Origin: DASSTY01 sp035760645
GTDB taxonomy: Bacteria > Gemmatimonadota > Gemmatimonadetes > Gemmatimonadales > GWC2-71-9
Length of the DNA stretch: 64,000 nucleotides
NCBI GenBank assembly: GCA_035760645.1
Contig: DASTSO010000021.1
Location: forward strand, 1 to 64,000
Direction of reading: 5' to 3'
Below, one piece after another: positions 26,287 to 34,777 of this stretch. Made by a program: the position numbers and the translations under genes. The stretch's first letter is position 1, and each line of letters opens with the position of its first letter. Under the pieces are notes generated by a model, which ran no database searches, was not told where the DNA came from, and was given only the letters and a program-made list of their open reading frames with translations.

Positions 26287-26774
26287 GCGAGCCGCTCCCG
26301 GTGGGATCCGCGCCCGCGTGCGCGGGCGCCGGCGTCGGCGACGCCGGCGGAGCGGGGTGTCCCGTAGACGGCGCCCACCACCAGCCCGTACACCAGGTGT
26401 CCCAGGAGGCTGCCGAGGAGCAGCCCGCGGTCGCCGCGGGAGAACACCCCGGCGCCGACCGCGGGCATGAAGAGGAGTTGAGCCGCGAAGTAGACCAGCA
26501 CTCCGTAGACGAGTCCCCTAAGGACCGGAGGTCCGGGCAGGCGGGGGGCGAACGCCGCGCCGTAGAGCACGGCCAGCGCGATGCCGACGAGCCCGTGGGC
26601 GATCCAGCCGCCGGCCGGCCCGACCCGTAGCATGACGACCGACACCGCGAGGGCGGAGCTGAGCAGGTCGCCGATCGCGATCTTGGGGAGGCCCACTCGG
26701 GGGGCCAGCAGCAGGAGCACGGTCATGGCGGCGGTCCCCGCGATCCCCGCCACGATGGCACGCTTGAGATTCAC
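26283..26774 (-). CDS. Four-helix membrane protein, DUF6789-like
   Basis: The 163-residue protein has about four membrane helices, starting with a GTG codon and reading VNLKRAIVAGIAGTAAMTVL, then LLAPRVGLPKIAIGDLL. The Gly-Thr-Ala-Ala-Met-Thr and Gly-Leu-Pro-Lys motifs resemble DUF6789 proteins of unknown function. Of two nearby GTGs I chose the one with GGAGG at proper distance. It overlaps the cytochrome gene by ATGA and heads the Cyc2-like operon. It may be a quinone- or cytochrome-linked membrane partner, but that is only inference from position. Confidence 0.72.
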   Translation of the reverse strand: MNLKRAIVAGIAGTAAMTVLLLLAPRVGLPKIAIGDLLSSALAVSVVMLRVGPAGGWIAHGLVGIALAVLYGAAFAPRLPGPPVLRGLVYGVLVYFAAQLLFMPAVGAGVFSRGDRGLLLGSLLGHLVYGLVVGAVYGTPRSAGVADAGARARGRGSHRERLA

Positions 26775-27065
26775 CGACACGCCTCCGGTTCGCCGGACCC
26801 CGACCGAGACGTCCCCATCCGGAACCCCGAAGCCACCCCAGCCGCCGCCGTCTCGGATCCTTCCCGGATACTTCAATGAACGGCCCGGCGACCCTTTCCG
26901 GTGCGAGGGCCGGAGAGCACGGCTCCGGTGCCGGCGCGCGGCACGCGAGCTTGCCGGTCGTGGCCGGCCCGCGTCGGCCCGGCTTGCCGCTCCGGCAGCC
27001 GGAGGCAATGTTCGAGAGCCGCCCGGAGCGCGTTCCGCGCGGCCCCTCCTGCCTGGGGGCGGCCC

Positions 27066-28544
27066 ATGCCGACTCCATCGTCCCGGATGCACGGGGAACC
27101 CCGATTCGTCGGGAACGACCGCGTCCTCTTCGGCATCATCTTCGGCGTGCTGGCGTTCTGGCTGTTCGCCCAGACGACGCTGAACATTGCGCCGGTGATG
27201 GCGCACGATCTGGGCATCGGGGCCAGCGTGATGAACATCGCCGTGTCGATCACGGCGCTGTTCTCCGGCATCTTCATCGTCGTCCTCGGCAGCCTGGCCG
27301 ACCGCTTCGGCCGCGTGAAGGTGGTGCAGATCGGCTTCGTCCTCAGCATCGTCGGCTCGCTGCTGGTCGGGGCGGCGCCGCCCGGCCGTCTCGCCTCGGT
27401 CTTCCTGATGCTCGGCCGCATCCTCCAGGGCCTGTCCGGCGCGTGCATCATGGCGGCCAGCCTCGCCCTCCTGAAGGCCTACTGGAGCGGGGCCGCGCGC
27501 CAGCGGGCGATCTCGCTCTGGTCGATGGGCTCCTGGGGCGGGTCCGGCTTCGCCGCCCTGTTCGGCGGCCTGATGGCCCAGAACGTCGGCTGGCGCTGGA
27601 TCTTCTTCGCCGCCGCGGCGCTCTCCCTGCTCGGCATGCTCATGGTGGCGGGCACGCCCGAGAGCCGGGCCGCGACGGTGGGGGAGTACCGGTTCGACAC
27701 GGCGGGCGTCCTGACCTTCATGGGCATGATGGTCGCGCTCCAGGTATTCGCCACCCAGGGCGGGAACCTGGGGTGGACCAGCCTGCCGGCGCTGGGCCTC
27801 CTGGCGGCCAGCCTCGTCTTCGCGATCCTGTTCTTCCGGGTCGAATCCCGCAACCCGAACGCCTTCGTCGACTTCAAGCTGTTCCGCAACCCGATCTACA
27901 CGGGCGCCACGCTCTCGAACTTCCTGCTCAACGCCACCGCCGGCATCCTGATCGTGGCGATGATGCTGGTGCAGGTCGGCGGTGGGATGACGGCCCAGCA
28001 GGCGGGCTTCCTGACGATCGGCTACGGCATCGCCATCGTGGCCTTCATCCGCGTCGGCGAGCGGCTGCTGCGGCGCTTCGGGCCCCGCCCGCCGATGATC
28101 TGGGGATCCCTGATCGTCGGCGCCGCCATCGTGTGCCTGCTGCCCACCAACCTGATGCTCGCCACCTACAAGGTCCTCGTCGTCGTGGGCTTCACGCTGT
28201 TCGGGCTCGGGCTCGCGTTCTACGCGACCCCGTCGACGGACGCGGCGCTGGCCGCCCTGCCCGACGACCAGGCGGGCAGCGGCGCCGGCATCTACAAGAT
28301 GGCCTCGTCGCTGGGCGCGTCCTTCGGCGTCGCCATCTCGGCCACGGTCTTCACGGCGCTGAGCGGCAGCAACCGCTCGGTCGCGTGGATCGAGGGCGTG
28401 ATCAGTTACCTCGGCCGGCAGAGCAATCTCGCCGTCCGCGAGGCGGCGTTCTTCGCGCTGGCCGTCAATCTGCTGATGGTGCTGGCGGCGATCGTGTCGA
28501 TCATGGTGACGATCCCGTCGCGGGAGCGCACCGACTCGACCTGA
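27066..28544 (+). CDS. MFS exporter, 14-helix DHA2 (EmrB/QacA) type
   Basis: The 492-residue protein has 14 predicted helices. The DHA signature is GSLADRFGRVKVVQIGF between helices 2 and 3, motif LGRILQGLSGACIMAASLALL follows, and WRWIFF marks helix 6. Such proteins exchange protons for drugs or metabolites. The start ATG at 27066 lies behind GGGGGCGG; an ATG at 27087 is possible. It is followed at 80 nt by the DUF302 gene, perhaps in one operon. The substrate cannot be told. Confidence 0.85.
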   Translation: MPTPSSRMHGEPRFVGNDRVLFGIIFGVLAFWLFAQTTLNIAPVMAHDLGIGASVMNIAVSITALFSGIFIVVLGSLADRFGRVKVVQIGFVLSIVGSLLVGAAPPGRLASVFLMLGRILQGLSGACIMAASLALLKAYWSGAARQRAISLWSMGSWGGSGFAALFGGLMAQNVGWRWIFFAAAALSLLGMLMVAGTPESRAATVGEYRFDTAGVLTFMGMMVALQVFATQGGNLGWTSLPALGLLAASLVFAILFFRVESRNPNAFVDFKLFRNPIYTGATLSNFLLNATAGILIVAMMLVQVGGGMTAQQAGFLTIGYGIAIVAFIRVGERLLRRFGPRPPMIWGSLIVGAAIVCLLPTNLMLATYKVLVVVGFTLFGLGLAFYATPSTDAALAALPDDQAGSGAGIYKMASSLGASFGVAISATVFTALSGSNRSVAWIEGVISYLGRQSNLAVREAAFFALAVNLLMVLAAIVSIMVTIPSRERTDST

Positions 28545-28623
28545 TCCCCGGGCGCTCCGCCCCGCGTGCGGTCGGGCTCCCCGCGATGGGCCACGCCGCC
28601 AACGACTCGACTCTGGAGGCCCG

Positions 28624-29043
28624 ATGGCACACCCGCTCGAAGCGGCGATTCGACTCCCCCTCGCCTTCGACGCCGCGATCGCCCGCGTGCGCGACGCCCT
28701 CCAGGCCGAGGGGTTCGGCGTCCTGACCGAGATCGACATGCAGGCCACCTTTCGCGAGAAGCTGGGGAAGGAGTTCCGCCCCTACGTCATCCTCGGCGCC
28801 TGCAATCCGCCGCTCGCCTACGCGGCCCTGAGCGCGGACCCGAGCGTCGGCCTGCTCCTGCCGTGCAACGTCGCGGTCGAGGCGGCCGACGGCGACGCGA
28901 GCCTCGTGCGCCTGACCGATCCGCACCTGCTCCTCGGGGCCGGCGCGCTCGCCGGGAATCCGACCGTGCGCCAGGTCGCCGAGGACGCGCGCGAGCGGCT
29001 CGTGCGCGTCGCCGCGGCGCTGTCGGCCGAGGGAGCCGGGTAG
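28624..29043 (+). CDS. DUF302 family protein
   Basis: The 139-residue protein has LPLAFDAAIARVRDALQAEG, GVLTEIDMQATFREKLG and PYVILGACNPPLAYAAL, which are clear DUF302 signatures. This is a small cytoplasmic domain of unknown function often near redox and metal-stress genes. GGAGG lies 4-5 nt before the ATG. It may be cotranscribed with the MFS gene. Confidence 0.9.
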   Translation: MAHPLEAAIRLPLAFDAAIARVRDALQAEGFGVLTEIDMQATFREKLGKEFRPYVILGACNPPLAYAALSADPSVGLLLPCNVAVEAADGDASLVRLTDPHLLLGAGALAGNPTVRQVAEDARERLVRVAAALSAEGAG

Positions 29044-29083
29044 CTCCGCCCGACGAGGGGATGCCCGCTTCCGATCGCGCCGG

Positions 29084-29113
29084 TTGTGACGACCCGCACC
29101 GGGCCGGTACATT
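29084..29113 (+). promoter_or_regulatory. Sigma-70-like promoter (TTGTGA-N18-TACATT)
   Basis: TTGTGA at 29084 and TACATT at 29108 are separated by 18 nt. Transcription would start about at the ATG at 29122, giving a leaderless or nearly leaderless message, in line with the absence of a ribosome site there. Confidence 0.45.
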
Positions 29114-29121
29114 TCGCGCCG

Positions 29122-29562
29122 ATGGCTGCCCGATCGCACTCCCTTCGCCGACGCGCTCGCGCGATCGCCCTCCGCTGGGAGGGCGTCGGGCGCTTCGTGC
29201 TGCTGCTCGTGGCCCTGCTGTACGGCCAGGCGCCCGCGATCCGCGCCGCGACGGGCGCCTGTGCCGCCGGCACGCTGGCCGTGGCGCCGACGATGCCCGC
29301 CGCGAGCGGCCTCGACGGTGGGGCGGGGAGCTCGATCGCGGGATCCACCCTGACCGCCGCCTCGCCCGAGCGCGGGTCGGATGCGGGTGACGCCCCGCCC
29401 GCCACGGCCGCGACGGGCTGCGCTTCCACCCTCGCGCTCGTGCCGCCGGTCTCGCGGCTGACCGCCACCGTGCTCCCCCTCCGGGCGGCGGCGCCGCCCC
29501 GCGAGACGGGGCGTCCCTCCAGTCACCACCCCGCGCCTCCGTTCCAGCCTCCACGCGCCTGA
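29122..29562 (+). CDS. Hypothetical small exported or anchored protein
   Basis: The 146-residue frame begins MAARSHSLRRRARAIALRW, a basic start, then VGRFVLLLVALLYGQAPAIRAA, one hydrophobic helix that could be a signal anchor. The rest is Ala/Gly/Pro-rich with two isolated Cys. No family is recognised. It lies just upstream of the TlpA-CcdA-Dsb operon and has a promoter-like element, which supports it being real. The composition is close to what high-GC DNA gives by chance, so it may not be expressed. Confidence 0.4.
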   Translation: MAARSHSLRRRARAIALRWEGVGRFVLLLVALLYGQAPAIRAATGACAAGTLAVAPTMPAASGLDGGAGSSIAGSTLTAASPERGSDAGDAPPATAATGCASTLALVPPVSRLTATVLPLRAAAPPRETGRPSSHHPAPPFQPPRA

Positions 29563-29680
29563 GCTGAAGGCCCGCCCTGCGGGCTCCGCGGCGCTCCGCG
29601 TGCCGCCTCGCCGTGTCGAGCCGATCACGGGCGCTCACGCCCGCGGCGGCAGCACTCGATCCTTCAGCCTCGCGTGACTC

Positions 29681-30268
29681 ATGAATCTTCGGCGCGTTCT
29701 CCCACGGCCCAGCCTCGGGAGCGTGGCGTGGCTGCTCCTGGCCGCCTTCGTCGGCTGGCGCATGTGGCCGCAGCTCGCGGCCGCCATCGGCGTCGGCCCG
29801 GCCGGCGCGGCGGCACCCGACGTCCGGCTCGTCACCCTCGCGGGTGATTCCCTCTCGCTGGCCGACCTGCGCGGGCAGGTGGTGCTCGTCAACTTCTGGG
29901 CGACCTGGTGCCCGCCCTGCCGGGTCGAGATGCCCGGCTTCCAGCGCGTCTACGAGGCCCGGCGCGAGCGCGGCTTCACCATCCTCGGGCTCTCGGTCGA
30001 CGCCGCCGGCCGGGCGCCGGTCGCGCGCTTCCTCGCCGAGCACGGCATCACCTATCCCGTTGCGATGGCCAACACGTCGGCCATCCAGGGCTTCGGGCGC
30101 GCGACCCTGCTGCCCACCTCCTACCTGATCGATCGCCGGGGCCGCATCCGGCACGAGGTGCGCGGCTACTTCACGGAGGTCGCGCTGGCGCAGGCCGTCG
30201 AGCGCCTGCTCGCGGAGCCGGCCGCCGGAGGCGCGCCCGCGCCTGTCGCCGCGGGGGACACGCCATGA
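29681..30268 (+). CDS. TlpA/ResA-like thiol-disulfide oxidoreductase
   Basis: The 195-residue protein has an N-terminal membrane anchor (about 13-32) and a thioredoxin fold with NFWATWCPPCRVEMP (Cys77, Cys80) and the cis-Pro region TLLPTSYLIDRRG. TlpA/ResA proteins reduce periplasmic disulfides for cytochrome c assembly or other thiol proteins. The gene overlaps ccdA by ATGA, so the electron donor CcdA is coproduced. Confidence 0.92.
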   Translation: MNLRRVLPRPSLGSVAWLLLAAFVGWRMWPQLAAAIGVGPAGAAAPDVRLVTLAGDSLSLADLRGQVVLVNFWATWCPPCRVEMPGFQRVYEARRERGFTILGLSVDAAGRAPVARFLAEHGITYPVAMANTSAIQGFGRATLLPTSYLIDRRGRIRHEVRGYFTEVALAQAVERLLAEPAAGGAPAPVAAGDTP

Positions 30269-31008
30269 GCGGCGGTGAGATCTCCCTCGGGCTCGCCTTC
30301 CTCGCGGGGCTCGTCTCGTTCCTCTCACCGTGCGTGCTCCCGCTGGTGCCGAGCTACGTGGCGTTCGTGAGCGGGATGACGTTCGAAGAGCTCACGGCCG
30401 AGGGCGGGGGCACCGGCGCGGCGCGCCGCCGGGCCGCGGTGCACGCGGCGCTCTTCGTGCTCGGGTTCTCCCTGGTGTTCATCGGTCTCGGGGCCGGCGC
30501 CACGGCGCTCGGCGCCTCGCTGCGGCGCGCGCTGCCGCTCCTCCAGCAGGTCGGCGGCCTCGTCATCGCCACGCTCGGGCTCTATCTGCTCGGCGTGCTG
30601 CGCCCCGCGTTCCTGTCGCGGGAGCGGCGCGTCCACCTGGCGCGCCGGCCCGCGGGGCACGTGGGCTCCGTCGTCGTCGGCATCGCCTTCGGCGCGGGCT
30701 GGACGCCCTGCGTCGGCCCGGTCCTGGCCTCGATACTCCTTTATGCCGGCATGCGCGAGACCATGTGGTCCGGCATGGGCCTGCTCGCCGTCTACTCGCT
30801 CGGGCTCGGCCTTCCCTTCTTCGTCGCCGCGGTGGCGCTCAACTGGTACCTCGCCGGCGCGGCGCGCCTCCGACGCTGGGTGCGGCCGCTCGAGCGCACC
30901 GTCGGCGCGCTGCTCGTCGTGGTCGGCCTGCTGCTCTTCAGCGGCCGATTCGCCATCCTGTCCAGTCTGCTGGCCGGCTTCGGTCAGCTGATCAACGTGG
31001 AGCTCTGA
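30265..31008 (+). CDS. ccdA: Cytochrome c biogenesis protein CcdA
   Basis: The 247-residue membrane protein has six to seven helices with the two redox Cys in LSFLSPCVLPLVPSYVAF-type and GAGWTPCVGPVLASIL segments. It carries electrons from cytoplasmic thioredoxin to periplasmic partners such as the TlpA encoded just before. Its ATG overlaps the tlpA stop (ATGA). The neighbour after it, 2 nt downstream, is a Dsb-like lipoprotein. Confidence 0.95.
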   Translation: MSGGEISLGLAFLAGLVSFLSPCVLPLVPSYVAFVSGMTFEELTAEGGGTGAARRRAAVHAALFVLGFSLVFIGLGAGATALGASLRRALPLLQQVGGLVIATLGLYLLGVLRPAFLSRERRVHLARRPAGHVGSVVVGIAFGAGWTPCVGPVLASILLYAGMRETMWSGMGLLAVYSLGLGLPFFVAAVALNWYLAGAARLRRWVRPLERTVGALLVVVGLLLFSGRFAILSSLLAGFGQLINVEL

Positions 31009-31010
31009 CC

Positions 31011-31703
31011 ATGCGGTACTCGATCTGGATTCTCGGTGTCCTCGCCCTGGCCGGGAGCGGCTGCACGCCCGACACCCCGGCCACCGACGGCTCGACGACG
31101 CATGGGACGTCGGCGGCGCACGCAGCGGGCGCATCCGGAGCGCGGCGCGTGGTCGTGAACGGAGTGGATCTCACCGGCATCGGGTACGACCGTGGGGCCC
31201 GCGACGCGCCCATCGTCATGGTCGACCTGAGCGACTTCGCGTGCCCCTTCTGCGGCAGCCACGCGCGGCAGACGCTGCCCGCGCTCGAGCGCGAGTTCAT
31301 CACCCAGGGGAAGGTGTTCTACAAGTACGTCCCGATCGTGATGGGCTTCCCGAACGGCGATCGCGCCGCGCGGGCGGCGGAGTGCGCCGCCGAGCAGGAC
31401 GCGTTCTGGCCAATGCACGACCGCATCTACGCCGACCAGGCCGAGTGGAAGCGCGCCTCCGACCCCGCGAAGGTCTTCGCCAGGCATGCCACGAGCCTCG
31501 GCCTCGACACGACGCGCTTCGGCAGCTGCTACGCCTCGGCTCGCGGGGCGGCGCGCACGGACGCCGCGAACGACCGGGCGCGCCGGCTCGGCGTGCGCGC
31601 GACGCCGACCTTCTTCGTGAATGGGCAGATGGTCGAAGGCGCCCTGCCGCTCGATCGGTTCCGGGTGGGGCTCACCGGGATGCTCCAGGCCCCGGGCCGG
31701 TGA
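31011..31703 (+). CDS. DsbA/DsbG-like lipoprotein
   Basis: The 230-residue product has a lipobox (LALAGSGC, Cys18), a low-complexity Thr/Ala/His linker, and a thioredoxin fold with VDLSDFACPFCGSHARQ (CPFC, Cys78/81) and RATPTFFVNGQMVEGALP, where the cis-Pro follows Thr. It is an envelope-bound disulfide oxidoreductase and would work with TlpA and CcdA. It lies 2 nt after ccdA. It is a paralogue of the lipoprotein at 62049, which carries CPYC. Confidence 0.88.
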   Translation: MRYSIWILGVLALAGSGCTPDTPATDGSTTHGTSAAHAAGASGARRVVVNGVDLTGIGYDRGARDAPIVMVDLSDFACPFCGSHARQTLPALEREFITQGKVFYKYVPIVMGFPNGDRAARAAECAAEQDAFWPMHDRIYADQAEWKRASDPAKVFARHATSLGLDTTRFGSCYASARGAARTDAANDRARRLGVRATPTFFVNGQMVEGALPLDRFRVGLTGMLQAPGR

Positions 31704-31722
31704 CCCGCCGGGTCCGCCGACC

Positions 31723-31759
31723 TTGACCGCGGTCTCTGTAACGCTATATTGCCATGTAG
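31723..31759 (+). promoter_or_regulatory. Promoter and possible ArsR operator of the persulfide operon
   Basis: TTGACC at 31723 and TATATT at 31745 are spaced by 16 nt. Over the -10 lies an imperfect palindrome CTATAT-TGCC-ATGTAG (31744-31759, one mismatch) inside an AT-rich patch that stands out in this GC-rich DNA. An ArsR-type repressor binding here would block the promoter; the last gene of the operon encodes such a protein. Confidence 0.6.
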
Positions 31760-31819
31760 TTGATTATTGAGATGGTCGCCGCAGGCGGCCTGCCGGACTT
31801 CAGCCTCACAGGTGTACGC

Positions 31820-32467
31820 ATGACGCTTTCCACGCTCGCGCCGGTCCTGAGTCCGGCGCAGCTCGCCGAGGTGCTGCCGCTGGTGCCGGACACCCGGCTC
31901 CTCGACGTCCGCACGCCGGGTGAGTACGAGACCGCGCACATCGCGGGCAGCTACAACGTGCCGGTCGATACCCTGGCCGAGTACGCGCGGGAGATCCGGA
32001 CCGTTTCGGCACCGGTGGTGCTCGTCTGCCAGTCGGGCCAGCGTGCCCGCCGCGCCGAGGGCGCCCTCCGCGCCGCGGGCATGACCAACGTCCACGTCCT
32101 CGACGGCGGCGTGAATGCCTGGCTCGCCGCCGGGCAGCCGGTCGTGCGGGGTCCCAGGCGGCTCTCGCTCGAGCGTCAGGTGCGGATCGTGGCGGGCGCG
32201 CTCGCGGCGACCGGGGGACTGCTCGCCCTCCTCGTCGACCCGCGCTTCGCGCTGCTGCCGGCCTTCATCGGGAGCGGGCTCGTCTTCGCGGGCCTCACCG
32301 ACACCTGCGGCATGGCGATGCTCCTGTCCCGGCTGCCGTACAACCGTCCGGCAAGGTGCGACGTGCCGGCCATGGTGCGGGCCTTCGCCACGGCGGCGCC
32401 GCCCGTGCCCGTCGGTCGGGCGCCGGCGTCGGAGGCCCCCGGTGCCAACTGCTGCTCGGCCGCGTAG
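31820..32467 (+). CDS. Membrane rhodanese, YgaP-like (rhodanese + DUF2892)
   Basis: The 215-residue protein has a rhodanese domain with LLDVRTPGEYETAHIAGSYN and catalytic loop CQSGQR (Cys70), followed by two membrane helices and TDTCGMAMLLSRLPYN, the DUF2892 signature. YgaP-type rhodaneses move sulfane sulfur at the membrane. The tail ends NCCSAA. I chose the ATG at 31820, as the rhodanese fold starts there. It is first in a four-gene sulfur operon. Confidence 0.88.
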   Translation: MTLSTLAPVLSPAQLAEVLPLVPDTRLLDVRTPGEYETAHIAGSYNVPVDTLAEYAREIRTVSAPVVLVCQSGQRARRAEGALRAAGMTNVHVLDGGVNAWLAAGQPVVRGPRRLSLERQVRIVAGALAATGGLLALLVDPRFALLPAFIGSGLVFAGLTDTCGMAMLLSRLPYNRPARCDVPAMVRAFATAAPPVPVGRAPASEAPGANCCSAA

Positions 32468-32503
32468 GCCGCGCGAGATCGCCCCGGAGAGCGGAGACGA
32501 CTG

Positions 32504-33259
32504 ATGGCGCCACTCGGCTTCCTCCTCGCCGCCCTGGTCGGGCTCGCGCTGGGCCTGCTCGGCGGCGGCGGCTCCATCCTCACGGTGCCGATCCTGGTCT
32601 ACGTGCTCGGCTTCGAGGCCAAGACCGCCATTGCGATGAGTCTGCCGATCGTGGGTGCCGTGAGCCTGGCGGGTGCGGTGGGTCACTGGCGTGCCGGCAA
32701 CGTCCGGCCGCGTACGGCGCTCCTCTTCGGGCTCGCGGCGATGGCCGGCGCGTTCCTCGGCGCGCGGCTCGCCGTCTTCCTGAGCGGCGCGGTGCAGCTC
32801 ACGATCCTCGCCGTCGTGATGCTCGCCGCGGCGGTCTCGATGTTCCGCGGTGGACTCGGCGGCGGGCGCACGGTCGAGGGCGAGGCGAGCCCGGCCCTTG
32901 TCCCGCTGCTCGCGATGGCGGTCGGCGTCGGCGTCCTGACGGGCGTCGTGGGCATCGGCGGCGGCTTCCTCATCGTCCCGGCGCTCGTGCTGCTCGCCGG
33001 AGTGCCGATGAAGCAGGCCGTGGGCACGTCGCTCCTCGTCATCGCCATGAACTCCGTGGCCGGCGCGGCGGGATACCTGGGGCAGGTGGCAGTACCCTGG
33101 GGCTTCATGGCCGCCTTCACCGCCGTGGCCAGCCTCGGCATTCTCGTCGGCACGGCGCTCGTGCGCGTCGTGCCGCAGCCACACCTCAAGCGCGCCTTCG
33201 CCCTGTTCCTCGTCGGCGTGGGCCTGTTCACGCTCTATCAGAACCGCGCGGGCTTCTGA
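32504..33259 (+). CDS. TauE/SafE (TSUP) sulfite/thiosulfate exporter
   Basis: The 251-residue membrane protein has seven to eight helices and the paired TSUP motifs LGLLGGGGSILTVPILVYV and TGVVGIGGGFLIVPALVLL. Family members export sulfite, thiosulfate or other sulfur anions. Sitting between a rhodanese and a persulfide dioxygenase, it would remove their sulfite or thiosulfate product. Confidence 0.92.
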   Translation: MAPLGFLLAALVGLALGLLGGGGSILTVPILVYVLGFEAKTAIAMSLPIVGAVSLAGAVGHWRAGNVRPRTALLFGLAAMAGAFLGARLAVFLSGAVQLTILAVVMLAAAVSMFRGGLGGGRTVEGEASPALVPLLAMAVGVGVLTGVVGIGGGFLIVPALVLLAGVPMKQAVGTSLLVIAMNSVAGAAGYLGQVAVPWGFMAAFTAVASLGILVGTALVRVVPQPHLKRAFALFLVGVGLFTLYQNRAGF

Positions 33260-33299
33260 CCCCGCATCGTTCGCGACCCGGACGGACCTGGAGCTCCTC

Positions 33300-34742
33300 A
33301 TGCTGCTCAAGCGCTTCTACGACACCAACCTGGCCCAGGCGAGCTACCTCGTGGGCTGCGCCGCGACGGGCGAGGCGCTCGTCGTCGACCCGAACCGCGA
33401 CATCGCGCAGTACCTGCGCGCGGCCGAGGCCGAGGGACTGCGCATCACGCACATCACCGAGACGCACATCCACGCCGATTTCGTCTCGGGCGCGCGCGAG
33501 CTCGCGGCGCGCACCGGGGCCACGCTCTACCTCTCGGACGAGGGCGACGCCGACTGGAAGTACGGCTACGCCGCGGACGCGGACGCCGTGCTGCTGAAGG
33601 ACCGCGACACCTTCATGGTCGGCAACATCCGGATCGAGGCGCTGCACACGCCGGGGCACACGCCCGAGCACCTGTCGTTCCTGGTCACCGACACGCCCGC
33701 CACCGACCGCCCGATGGGCGTCTTCACCGGCGACTTCGTCTTCGTCGGCGACGTGGGGCGGCCCGACCTGCTCGAGAAGGCGGCGAAGGTGGTGGGGACG
33801 ATGGAAGCGGGGGCGCGCACGCTCTATCGGTCGCTGCAGCGCTTCAAGCAGCTCCCCGACTACCTGCAGCTCTGGCCGGGGCACGGCGCGGGCTCGGCCT
33901 GCGGCAAGTCCCTGGGCGCGGTGCCGCAGACGACCCTGGGCTACGAGCGGATCGCCAACTGGGGCCTGGAGGACATGACCGAGGACCAGTTCGTCGAGCG
34001 GGTCCTGGCCGGGCAGCCCGAGCCGCCGCGCTACTTCGCCGAGATGAAGCGGATCAACAAGGTGGGACCGCGGGTCCTCGGCGCCCTGGAGCGCCCGGCT
34101 CCGCTGCCCGCCGGCGCGATCGTGCGGTTGGCGGACGAAGGAGTGCTGGTGGTGGACACGCGGGCGGCCGATGCCTTCGCCGCGGCGCACGTGCCCGGAA
34201 CGATCAACATCCCGCTCAACAAATCGTTCACCACGTGGGCCGGGTGGCTCGTGCCGTACGATCGCGACGTCGTGCTCCTGGTCGAGGACGAAGGGCGCCT
34301 CGACGAGGCGGTGCAGGACCTGGCCATGATCGGGCTCGACCGCGTGAGCGGGTATCTGCGCCCCGACGGCCTCGCCGCGTGGACGGCCGCGGGCCGGGCG
34401 CTCCTCACGACCCCGCAGATCACGGTGGAGGAGCTGGCGCCGCGGCTCGCGACGGGCGGCGTCGACGTCCGGGACGTTCGCGGCGCGAGCGAATGGGAGA
34501 GCGGGCACCTGCCGGGGGTGCCGAACATTCCCCTGGGCTATCTCGAGGAGCGGCTCGCCGAGCTCCCGACCGGGCGCCCCCTCGTGGTGCACTGCCAGAG
34601 CGGCGCGCGCTCGGCCATCGCCGCGAGCGTGCTCCAGGCGCGCGGCGTGCGTGAGGTCGTGAACCTCGTCGGCGGCTTCGCCGCGTGGGCCAGGGCAGGC
34701 GAGCCGGTCGAGCGCGGCGCTCCCGCAGGGGTGGGCGGCTGA
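33300..34742 (+). CDS. Persulfide dioxygenase-rhodanese fusion, CstB-like
   Basis: The 480-residue protein has an N-terminal metallo-beta-lactamase domain with THIHADF (56-61), HTPGHTPEHLSF and FTGDFVFVGDVGRPDLL, the ETHE1/persulfide dioxygenase pattern. Two rhodanese-like domains follow. The first (about 265-370) has VVLLVEDEG where the active Cys should be, so it is inactive. The second (about 375-470) keeps VVHCQSGARS (Cys432). This layout is that of CstB, which oxidises persulfide to sulfite and then to thiosulfate. It fits between the TauE exporter and an ArsR regulator. Length and residues look intact. Confidence 0.9.
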   Translation: MLLKRFYDTNLAQASYLVGCAATGEALVVDPNRDIAQYLRAAEAEGLRITHITETHIHADFVSGARELAARTGATLYLSDEGDADWKYGYAADADAVLLKDRDTFMVGNIRIEALHTPGHTPEHLSFLVTDTPATDRPMGVFTGDFVFVGDVGRPDLLEKAAKVVGTMEAGARTLYRSLQRFKQLPDYLQLWPGHGAGSACGKSLGAVPQTTLGYERIANWGLEDMTEDQFVERVLAGQPEPPRYFAEMKRINKVGPRVLGALERPAPLPAGAIVRLADEGVLVVDTRAADAFAAAHVPGTINIPLNKSFTTWAGWLVPYDRDVVLLVEDEGRLDEAVQDLAMIGLDRVSGYLRPDGLAAWTAAGRALLTTPQITVEELAPRLATGGVDVRDVRGASEWESGHLPGVPNIPLGYLEERLAELPTGRPLVVHCQSGARSAIAASVLQARGVREVVNLVGGFAAWARAGEPVERGAPAGVGG

Positions 34743-34777
34743 GCCGTCCACCCCACCCACCGACGAAGGGAGGATTC

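Noticed and set aside
26861..26888. TTCCC and TTCAA 11 bp apart before the MFS gene
   Set aside because: Only one half-site fits and no TAGCGT-like hexamer follows at 15-16 nt, so I did not count it as a regulon site.
28818..29468. Antisense frame across the DUF302 gene and the hypothetical gene
   Set aside because: It overlaps a well-supported DUF302 gene and has Arg/Ser/Ala-biased shadow composition.
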